DNA from: Lingula anatina
Taxonomy: Eukaryota > Brachiopoda > Lingulata > Lingulida > Lingulidae
Direction of reading: 5' to 3'
Assembly: GCF_001039355.2 (NCBI RefSeq)
Contig: NW_019775457.1
Location: 184,258-248,257, forward strand
Length of the DNA: 64,000 bases
The notes under the pieces are model-generated. The model was not told where the DNA came from. It saw only the letters and a list, made by a program, of their open reading frames with translations, and ran no database searches. Within the stretch, counting starts at the first letter, position 1. Every line of letters starts with the position of its first letter. Below are positions 48,896-59,400 of this stretch, in pieces. Position numbers and translations under genes: made by a program.

Positions 48896-51800
48896 ATGTC
48901 TCGCCATGAAGGTAGGTGTCTGCTTGAAATGAAGGAAAAATGGCTGTCGGCATGTGAGTCGTTCATTGTTCATTTCCTGGGTGTTTCCTTACATGTAGAG
49001 AACTATATGTTGGTTTTACACTCTGTCATAACATAGCCTAACTCTTGAGATTGCATCATCGTCTGACGTCCGAACGTTTACTAAATGAAGTGGGAACAAC
49101 GCAAGTGGCCAACTACAACGCAAGCAGGATGTAAAGGGGGGGGGGGGGGTATGACATCGCATTCAAGGGACAGTTATTTCCTAATTTCACCAAGAACCTA
49201 TAAAGTTTTACTACAAAACCTGCAACTGATATAAACTTGGTTGTTGATTTTAATAGTTGTGATGTTGAGACGGACCTTATCCCCTTTGCAGTAATGGTAA
49301 TATTAGAGGTTGATTGAACTCCCAAGATGAAAGTACCTTGAGTTCACTGATATCCCTGACATTGTGTCTCTTTCACACAGAGTAGACTTAAAATGATACA
49401 TGAACCAAGTAAATACTTACCTTGGTTCTTTTTGTCCTAAATGTGCCCATAAAGTATAGCACAGGTGCTGACCTTACTAATGCCCCAATATGGTGAGCCT
49501 TTGTTGATCACTAAAATTAGCTGAATCAGGGCCAAATGTCTTTGATGTTATATTCTTTATAATGGTTATGTAAGTAATATAAAAGTGTTTTGTTGGTCAG
49601 TTATATTTGTACATTTATTTCCCTAGGGGTTAGCTGTGATTCTTGTTTGAAGGGAAACTTTACAGGCCGGCGTTACAAGTGTTTGATTTGCTACGACTAC
49701 GATCTTTGTGCTGCGTGCTATGAGTCGGGAGCCACCACAACCAGGCATACGACTGATCACCCAATGCAGTGCATCCTCACTAGAGCTGATTTTGGTAGGT
49801 TTTCTATTGAGATGTCTATGTATATGTAAAGTGCTGTCAATATGTTCAGACAGTCAACCCCAGGTTTGTTCATTGGTCAGCTTAGCTGGCTTATTAATAG
49901 TTCATGTTAATTTTGATCTTCTAATTAAAATCAAACACAATAAGGTAGAAAACACCTGTTGTTTTCCAGATTTATACTATGGAGGTGAAGCCCTGAGTGC
50001 AGAGGCTCCTCAGTCCTTTACCTGTCCTTACTGTGGTAAGATGGGGTTCACAGAGTCCTCCCTCCAAGAACATGTTACCACAGAACATGCAGATGTCTCC
50101 ACAGAAGTGGTAAGATTTATATAGGATTGATATTACATAATAATGGTAAATAAATAAATAATCATTAAGGTTTATTCAGCCTTTTTATATTTATATTATA
50201 AATATATACAGGAAACAGAAATCATATAATTGCCAATTCAGGCTTCAAAAAAAAAAAAAAAAAAAAAACAAGAAAGAAAGAAATAAAATAAGACTGGCTG
50301 AAAAGAAAAAGGTTTAAGATCATCTATTCAAATAATATAACTAAGTTGCAGTTGGATAAAAAATTTTAAAAGTCATCATATATTTAGTGTAGTTAAAGGA
50401 TTGTAATAAATGCTGGTTACATGGTGAAAGTGAATGTGTATATTCTGAACTATGCAGTAATTGCTAGTGTTCAGACTTTGACATGTTATGTTACAGGTTT
50501 GTCCTGTGTGTGCAGCGCTACCTGGAGGTGACCCAAACCATGTCACTGATGACTTTGCTGCTCACCTCACTCTGGAGCACAGAGCTCCTAGAGAATTTAT
50601 ATCCTTGGGACCACTGGTGTCAGTCATGTGTTATAGCATTTCAAGTTATTGTATTGGGAAATATCAATGGCATTTGTAGAGAAATACTTATATGGTAGTT
50701 AAAGGCTGTAGGGATAAATGAATCTCTTATCCAAGGTGTGGTCTAAATTTTGCTACAATAGGAACAGTGCTATAAGAATTTTACAACTATTTCATCCCCT
50801 CTTGTAAGCCATCTTTCCACCACTCTTGTCTTTTTCCTTGACTGGACCTTACGATGAGCCCACGGGCATACGGCATGTGCGTAGAATAGCCCACCCTGGG
50901 AGGGGCGTGGGCAGCACCAGGGCAAGGAGAACTAATATGCATTTTGGATCATCATCTGGCTCCTTGACTGGGATGACCCCTAGTGGCAGAGAGGCCATGG
51001 ATCCAATAGCAGGTAAGATATGTAGATATTCTTGATTCATCTTCTTTGACAAAGGGTTGTTTCATTTTAGACTCTTGATTCTTTCCATTGTTTCCTCTAG
51101 ACCTCTCTATATTATAGTTTGCTTCCCCTGCCTTAAATATTAAAGAGAAAGCCCCCCTTCCTCTACACTGGAGTTAGCCCCCCCTTCCCCTCAATATTAG
51201 AGATGTAGCCCTCCCTCCCCTTTATAATAGAGTTAGCTCCCCCTTCCCCTCAATATTAGAGATGTAGCCCTCCCTCCCCTTTATAATAGAGTTAGCCCCC
51301 CCCTTCCCCTCTATATTAGAGAGCTAGCCTCCCTTCCTCTACTTATTTCTTTTATGAAATCTCTCCTAAGAAAGTATTTGTATTGTATTGCAGAAACACA
51401 TTATAGTTTATGTTTTGAATTTCTGGAAAAAAAATGGGTTATTATGTGCTTTTGGACTTTATGGAAATTACTAGAAGTGGATTGAAGAAAAAAAGCGAAA
51501 TATCTATAATGATTAAACATTGTTTACAGTTTTTAATATTTTGGCTATGTTGTCTTTTTTGTTTGCTCTCTAGTTTTTCATGTAATGTTGTCCTATACGG
51601 GTTCTTTAAACCAATTAGAATTTTGATAGATGAACAACTATTCTTCTTTTCTTAAACCAAAAAAAAACTTACAGATCAGATATGCTGAAACTGACACAAG
51701 ACACAGAGGAATCATTTTGCTAAATATTTCAAAGATAGAGCAAAACTTGTCAGACCATATCATCTGTGCTGCAAGTGATGCCAACAACTTGGTCCTTGCC

Positions 51801-53714
51801 TTTTGTTTCAGAGCTTCTCTCACAGTTGTCAAGTGTGCGAAGCCGAGCAGCTGCGGCGCAGAGTGTTTCCTCTCAGCTGCAGCAGTTGGAGATGCAGCTG
51901 CAGACCACCAGGTGAGCTGAACACCTGTCCAGGTGGGCTAGCCCCCCCCCCTGTAGACACCTGCCCAGGCAGGGGGTGTTGGGTGTGTTTTGATGTGTGG
52001 CACCTTGTGTTTTTGCAGAGTTACTGTCACAGCTGTCCGGGGCTCGTAGGACAGTGATTACTGGGGTGCCGCAGCAGTTGCACGAGTTACAGAGGCAGTT
52101 GCAATATGAAAGGCAGCAGGCTTTGGCAATGCGGTAAATATGGAGCATGGTCTTACTGGAGCTAGCACAGTCTATACAGTATGGTCTAACTGGAGTTAGT
52201 ACAGTCTATACAGTATGGTCTAACTGGTGTTAGCATAGTCTATACAGTATGGTCTAACTGGTGCCAGCACAGTCTATACAGTATGGTCTAACTGGTGCCA
52301 GCACAGTCTATACAGTATGGTCTAACTGGTGCCAGCACAGTCTATACAGTCAGCTTCCACAGTGAGATTGTGTGTTATGGATTGCGCATTAATAGCACAG
52401 CAGTGCCACCAAATGTTCTAGTTCTGTGTGAACTGACCCAGCTAGAACAGTGTGTGAATCTAAATGTGCCCTTATATGGGATATGGTAAAGTACATGTGT
52501 AGCAAGGTTATCATTCCAGCTTCTCCCTTACCCCAGGCATTCTCTTTTAAAAGATGAATAAGGTGGATAATTGGCATAAATGGATCTAAAGTTATTGAAA
52601 GCATTGAATGTTTGTCATATCAGGGTGTAATGTGAATGCCTTTAATACTAATTATTCCAGTATCCAAGTCTGTAAGTGATACCCAAGTCCTGCTTTTGTT
52701 CTGTGACAAGATATATATTTATGTCCAGTTATCCTTTGAGGAATATCAGTTCTGTTATTCTTTGAGGAATAGCAGTCCTGTTATCTTCAGTGAGAGAAAT
52801 GTCAGCTCTGTTTTCCTCAGTTCAGTAATCCTTTGAAGACTATCAGTTCAGTTATCATTTGAGGAGTAATCAATTTGTTATCCTCAGTCTGATGAATATC
52901 AGTTTTGTTATCCTCAGTGTGATGCCTAAGCTCATAATTTCTATAATGGTCGTCATCTGCAATTTTTTTTTTTTTTTTTCAGACAACAATTAGAAAGACT
53001 TCCTAACCGACGGCCCGCGGACTCCCTGGCGTCCAGGACCCAGTCAGGGGCGCTGAATGCTAACATAGACCTTCCCAGTGCCAGCAGCGCCACAAGTGCA
53101 AATGCAAATTCCCAGTTTCTTTTAGCTAGGTAAGACCAGCAGACAGCCTCAGTTTCAGTTGACTTTTATTGAATTGTTTATTTTATGTCTAGTGGTTTAA
53201 ACCATCCTTGTCCTGAGATCATCATATTGCTGTTGTTTAAGTCATGTGACAGCAGGCTTGGCTGTTACTGCTATACTTAATTCTTGGAAGTGAGGAGGAG
53301 GAGAGTGAGGTAGGGTGGAGTATAATCAGTGAAGTATGAACCTGTCACACCATCACTTATAATGCTGATCAGTTACAGTATATTTCTATACACAGATCTG
53401 TACAAACTTACAACTACAATTCTTCTGTTGTTTCCAGATGCCAGGAGGCCCCCCTATCTGAGCTGGAGCAGCAGACAGCCGAGAGTGAGCGCGCTGACCG
53501 CAGCTTATTTGTCCAGGAACTGCTATTATCCACTCTGACTGACCAGCTTCATCTTAAAGATGAGCAAGCTTCATGTGATGGCCAGGCTCATGCCTTAAAC
53601 ATCAGCATAGCTGATGGAGAGGACAAGCACCTGCTCTCAAAGCAGAACTCTCACAAGAACTTGAAACACTCTGATAACAATAAGAAGGAGCGTGAACCAC
53701 CCCCACATTCTTAG
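48896..53714 (+). CDS. KCMF1: E3 ubiquitin-protein ligase KCMF1 (ZZ-type zinc finger), complete; two alternative sixth exons
   Basis: Ubiquitin ligase of the N-degron/stress pathway that in vertebrates works with UBR4. Exons: 48896-48911, 49627-49794, 49970-50109, 50497-50598, 50853-51012, then either 51812-51911 or 52019-52133, 52983-53129, 53438-53714. Length 369 or 374 residues (human about 381). Landmarks: MSRHEGVSCDSCLKGNF start; ZZ finger with CxxC pairs and HTTDHPMQCIL (about 6-60); C2H2-like finger CPYCGKMGFTESSLQEHV; second CPVC pair with DDFAAHLTLEHRAPR; RHVRR; Gln/Leu-rich coiled coil in the alternative exon; SERADRSLFVQELLLSTL near the C terminus; PPP at the end. Exon 1 holds only 16 coding bases, as expected for the conserved MSRHEG start. 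The intron 50599-50852 has U12-type AT-AC borders. Start and splice choices agree with the vertebrate protein throughout. Confidence 0.95.
50599..50852 (+). other. U12-type AT-AC intron in KCMF1
   Basis: The exon ends GAGAATTT and the intron opens ATATCCTTGG, matching the minor-spliceosome 5' splice site. Near the 3' end lies TTCCTTGAC (50834-50842), a perfect U12 branch-point motif, about 11 nt before the terminal AC (50851-50852). Joining TTT to GAT gives RAPREF-DEPTGIRHVRR, in register with the vertebrate RAPRDLDESSGVRHVRR. No GT donor occurs at this point. Confidence 0.85.
51160..51330. repeat. Pyrimidine-rich minisatellite in KCMF1 intron 5
   Basis: About 3-4 units of CCCTTCCCCTCAATATTAGA plus GTAGCCCTCCCTCCCC. 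Non-coding. Confidence 0.8.
51812..51911 (+). other. KCMF1: KCMF1 alternative exon 6a
   Basis: 100 bp, opens in phase 1 and closes in phase 2. It encodes LLSQLSSVRSRAAAAQ then SVSSQLQQLEMQLQTT. Acceptor TTTTGTTTCAG, donor AG|GTGAGC. Homologous to exon 6b 107 bp downstream. Used alone it joins in frame to exon 7 (52983). Confidence 0.85.
52019..52133 (+). other. KCMF1: KCMF1 alternative exon 6b
   Basis: 115 bp, also phase 1 to phase 2. It encodes LLSQLSGARRTVITGV then PQQLHELQRQLQYERQQALA, closer to the vertebrate coiled coil (QLERQ...ARQQLE) than exon 6a. Acceptor TTTTTGCAG, donor CG|GTAAAT. Inclusion after exon 6a would shift the frame and meet TAG within about ten codons, so the pair is mutually exclusive. 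Confidence 0.85.
52145..52352. repeat. Minisatellite, about 6 copies of a 34-bp unit
   Basis: Units of TATGGTCTAACTGGTGCCAG plus CACAGTCTATACAG start within a dozen bases of the exon 6b donor in KCMF1. Confidence 0.9.
52660..52925. repeat. Degenerate repeat of TCAGTTCTGTTATCCTTTGA units
   Basis: Several diverged roughly 30-bp units in KCMF1 intron before the poly-T acceptor tract (52963-52980) of the exon at 52983. Confidence 0.65.
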
Positions 53715-55880
53715 TGATGTGTGGGATGAGGAATTTGAGCTGCACCCACAGTATCCTAGATATAATGAATTCTAGGTGCACCAAGTCCTGGTGATGTTCA
53801 TGTTGATCACATCCACAGCTGGGGAAGGAGTAGACATGTGAACAGCACCTGTGCCATGTTATGTTGACCAGAGACCAGGGGACACCAGAAAAGTGGTGAA
53901 ATAGCCTGCTGTCCTGGCAGTGTTGACCAGAGACCAGAGGTACAACTATGGCCTCCTCTCTCCTGGTAGTGCCATGCAGCATTGTGGACAGGAACATTGT
54001 TGTGATCACAGTCAGTTTTATGTTGCTAAGACGGAGATATTTTAAGTTAATTATTTATTCATCTGGACCCAGTTCTACACCCAACTGATTTCCTGCTGAG
54101 ATCAACTCCTTTCTGTTATTTAACTCAGACTGGGAGAATTGAGCTACAGGTTCTAAGAAGATTGTTTTCTAACATCCATGGCACTAATATCACGTCACTT
54201 GAATAGAACATGCTTTTTATATTGGCATTTTAATATAATTGTAATGTTGTTTGTGGTAATCAACTTGGAATGATTGTATCTCCAAATTTATTAGTACTAT
54301 ATCTGAATGCTGTGGTGGAACAGCTTTAACTCTTGATATTTTTCAAGACCGACATAAATATCTTTGATCCTAATTGAATGCATCAGTTTATTGGTGGTCA
54401 CTGCCTAGATGACCACTCTACTATGTGACCAGAGTTCTGCTCCCTTACGAAAAAGGCCTATAAGATCCTATACAATTCTATAGGAAATTGGGCCAATTTC
54501 CTATAGGCTCCTATAGGACTTTTTCGTTAGGACCCTCAGACCACTCTATTACCTCTCTGCTTTAATAAATGAAAAGAAAAGCTTGAAGGTTCTAAAACTC
54601 ATGTTTTCACCAGATTGCATATTCCAAATATTTATTTAGACTATAAATGATACCAGAGTGCAGAACTTGTCTTTTAAGCTCTCATTTCAAGTTATATTAA
54701 CACATGCAATCCTATTGGTATCTTGTGCTTTCACGTGTCCTTCCAAGATGGGAGAATTTTCTTAATTAGATGGAATTTCAAGTTATATATCAAAGCATGC
54801 CTTGTGAATATTTGGTTGTTTTGAACCAGTATGTGCGCAAGTGTCAAGTGGATGTTGAGAACTAAATTGTTTGCTCACTGAGGTGCAAAGAGTATCTTGC
54901 CATGTGTCGCCCTCTAGTGTGAACAGTGACCTAATGCTATAGTGCCAGGTTTCTTTAATAATCCCATGTATAACTGATCATTTCATTACCAAACTGATGG
55001 ACTTTATGTACCAAAGATGTTCCATATTGGTTGTAAAATGTTGATTATAAAAAACTGATTGTGATAAAAGTGGATTCTTTGTATCTACCATGTCTGCTGG
55101 TTATAACTGTATCAGTGGTCTGCTGGACAAATTCTAAGAATGACATGCATTGTTAACACAACCTTTTGGAAAATTAAATTCTTTTAAGAAAGAAATAGAC
55201 TCAATCAACAAAGGTTAATTTTATGTGTTCAGTTTAACACAGGCTTTCTTAACTTGGTGCAGTGACTAAGGCCCCATGTCTGATATTTATAGGTGGATAA
55301 GGATTTGGCCTACAAGGTTTCAAACTCCAAAAATAAGCCTATTAGTGCAAACTGTAGCCTTTGACATAGGAATCCCTAATGAACACACCTGTACCAGCTA
55401 TTGAGCCTCCTAAACTTTCACTTCTGCTAGATTTCTCTCCGGCTTACCAAGGGCCAATTCCCAATAAAACTATGGTTCTACAAAGATCAATCCAACTCTG
55501 AAGGGACTGTGAGGGGACTATCACTGAATGCAATCTGACATACTCTGAGGGGACTATCACTGAATGCAATCTGACATACTCGTATAAGCACCAGCTTTTC
55601 TGTTGTCTGCTCAATGCCAGAAAGAGGTTTATAAATATTTTCATTTGATTGCCTTCAGCAAGTTTCCACAGAATTAGATCAATCAGCATAGAACTTAAGT
55701 TGCATGGGGGATGAGCCCTACAACATATTGTTTCTTTAATTCTTCTCGGTGCTTGAAATTTGGTAAAATGAGATGGCTATTGTACCTTTAAGAACAATTT
55801 GCAATAATAATTCCCATTTCAGTCAGGGCAAACCATTTATCGTAACCCGAAAACTGAAAATTACAATCTTTTTAAATAGT
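53715..55880. other. KCMF1 3' UTR and intergenic sequence
   Basis: Non-coding sequence after the TAG at 53712-53714. A candidate AATAAA lies at 54564-54569. A GAGGGGACTATCACTGAATG unit occurs twice (about 55512-55580). The convergent UBE2R transcript may end near the minus-strand AATAAA at 55881-55886. No coding feature is supportable. Confidence 0.45.
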
Positions 55881-56469
55881 TTTATTAACAAAAGGACGTG
55901 ATATTGAAATAAAAAGCAATTTGATAATTAAATATCTATTTAACTATTACATGGTATACCTATAATAACCCCCATGACTTCACAGTATTACAGCAATTAT
56001 TAAAGACTTTCATGTTGAATTTGAAAACTAAGATCAATCAATCCACATTCATAAAACCACTTTTAAGTTGAACAAATCAAATGTTTTCTAAAACTGAGTA
56101 AAAATATAAAGATCAGGACAAATGTTTTCATAACATGTTTCTGCTATGACATTTCACAAAATGACATGTTTTACTTTATTTACTAAAAAAGAAAAAAATT
56201 GATAAGAATAGTTTTCTCAACTCTTTTTGGAAAATGAGGGGAAAATGGGATATGGGTGAATTTTAGCCTTTGCTGTACAAGCCAACTACTAAAATATACG
56301 ACACTTAAATGACAACAATTTGTCCTGAACTTAACAAGTGATAATGCACAATTTACACATATCCTCTAAATAAAGCATTCTTATACTTTATTCATTTTCT
56401 GTGATTTTTAAAGTTAGGTGATTCAGGAGAAGGAGATGTTTTGAACAGATTTGAAGAAAAGAGCTTGCA

Positions 56470-59400
56470 TCATGACATTTCATTTCCAGAATCATCATCA
56501 TCTTCCTCATAAACATTGTCATCATCATCATCGTCATCAATATCATCTCCGTAGTCATCATCATAAAAGTCTGCAGCATCCATAGAGCTGTCTGAAGGTT
56601 TGGGATTTGTGGATACACAGTAGTCTTCTAATGTGGTGGGGACAACAACTCCATCTTTTTCAGCTTCTTGCTTTGTAGCTTGAACTTGTTTTCTGAAATA
56701 CAGATTAAATATTCATAAAACAAATGATTTCAACCCACTCACAACAGGAAAGGGCATTTAAATGCCACAGTTGATACGTTGCTAAATGTTGCAAATAGTC
56801 CAATTATAAACTCGACATCTTTTTAAAACTAATGATTCTGTTCATCCAAGCATAACAAAATCAATTGTAAAGGTCTTTAAATAACTCCAGCTGCTTAAAT
56901 AAAACAGCAAATGTTGCACCCACCTAATTATATTTTCATATTCTTTATCTCTTCCTTTGGATTCTCTCCATTTTCTATACATAACTGATGCATCCACATT
57001 GGCTGGTGAAAATGTGTTAGGTTCATTTAACAGGGAGATAATGCTCAATAAAACTGTGCTGAAAATAAAAAGAAAAGACACATATGACTTGATGCATTGT
57101 GAACATCAAGACCCCATTCCCATAGATTTTAGATCGATCTATCCCTGTGGGGAGTCTCACTAGATAACTGTCAGCTATAGCTTTTAGTAGGCGGGACAGA
57201 CATTTGAGCCTGCTAAGCTGACAGCAATCTAGTGAGACTTCTCATGGGGATAGATCAATCTAAAAATCTGTGGGAATGCAGTCTAAGACAGCAGTTGCCC
57301 CTTCTCTCCTAGCACTTCCTAAGACACCAGTCATCCCCTTCTCCCTTAGTACTTATTAGCTTCTTTAATGACTTGTCTAGCAGTTTTCATTGGTCAGAAT
57401 TCCTTACCGAACATTTTGTGTAGGGTTCCATCTCTCACAAGGCAGCTCACCACTGTGGGGATCATCGACAGGAGGATGCAGTATGGAAATACATACATCA
57501 CCATTCTAAAACAAACAAAAGAATGTAGCAATCCATAGCATTGCCTCACACAACTACACTGTAGATATGCCTGGTATGTTAGATCTGACATTATTATAGA
57601 TGTGACAACAAAAAACAAATGTATGGGAAAAATTACAGAATTGTTTAACAAGTTATACCCAGCTTACTTCATAAACATTTGGATGCCACATCTTGGTGAG
57701 GAATTTGACTGAGGGTGGAGAGTACGGGTAGTCTGAAGGAAACTTCATATGAGCCTGAAATGGGGCAAAAATAGCAATCATAAAACAAAGAAAATGAATG
57801 CTTCCACTTTATCCTTAATTGTTGTTTGAAGTTCATCAAAATTTCACAATTAATTTAAAAATTAAAGTAGCTTCACCATACTTGACTTGCCTAACTAAAC
57901 TAATACAAAGACCAGATATACAAAATGCTTGCAACTATATTCATTAACCCCATTCACACGAGACACTTTCAATCGCGATTAGTGCCAAATCGCGATTCTA
58001 TCGATGTAAAGCTTCTAGTGTGAACGCAGTAGAGACGCCAAATCGCGATATAAAATTTCCTAGTGAGAACGGGATCGATGTTAACACCGGAAGTTGAGGA
58101 CTTATGTCGCATGCACAGTTTCTATGGAAAGTACAATACAATACAGTACAATAAATTTTATTTCATGTCGGGTATAAATTGAAACGAAACATTAGCTAAA
58201 TACAGATATTCGCCGACTGGAAAGTGAAAGAAAACAAACTGTCCACGCAATTTCAAGTTTCTTCGCAGTCAGCAAAATGGCCAAGAGGACGTACTGGTAT
58301 GAAAACTCAGTGGCAGCATAACTAAATATTTGGGCCGATGAGAGTATTAAACAGAAAAGAACACCGTACACACCGAAAGCATGGTCTTGAAGGCAGCTAC
58401 TGCGCATGATCAACAGGATATACCGTGACTCCCTAGCGAGCGCAGTTGCAATTACCAGATCTAGCAAGGTAAATCGCGATTTCATTTTTACATGTGTGAA
58501 CGCAAAAAAGTGAATTTAGCTAAGCGCGTTAGAATCGCGATTCCCTAAATCTCGATTAACCATGTAGGTGTGAATGGGGCTATTATCTATTTAAGGGGAT
58601 AACAGCTGTTAGTTTTGCCAAAAAAAAAAAAAAAGAAGATATTTGCCTGGGGTAATCAGTGATTTCCCATATTTACCAATGGTAATGAATTCATTCCAAC
58701 ATTCAAATTTAGTCAATTTTTTTCCTAAATCTTTTTTTTTTTTTGTTGTTGTTATAACCTCCCAAGAGATCATTTACAAAGTAAAGCCATCTATAGATAA
58801 AGGTCAGGTGGTCTTATGGCAAGCACAGATTCCAGAATAATTGCCATGACAGTCATTTTGGTGGTAAAATGAAATTTATTAAATTTATATGAGTTGTTTA
58901 CAAGGTATTTATTGTGAAATATGAATCTCAGTTATTATCCCATTTACATATTGACCAAATCTATTGTATTGCTTGGGTACTGTTTTAAAAAAAACTCCCT
59001 TTTATCATTCTCTTGACTGGAGATCTACTTCACAAATACACCCTTTTCTGTCATGATTTTAATAACTTATGCTTCATGGTCTGGTGTTATCTTTTTACAT
59101 AAAGAAATATTTGTTATTGATCTTTTATGAACATTCATAATTTTAACTTTTAAAATAAATGCTGTTGTGTCAATCCAATAATGTTCTATTCCAGTAATAT
59201 TCTTACTCATACTGATTCAATTTTAAAAGGGTTGTTAAGGATAAGATTGGCTTTAAATAAATAAACTTCAACTTGACCTTGCTGAACCTGAGATATCAAA
59301 ATACTTAGGTAAGCAAATAACATTTGCCAAATCAAGACAACTGTACTGACAGCCTAAATAACAAACATGGAACACTCTGGGATCCGTCATCAACACAATT

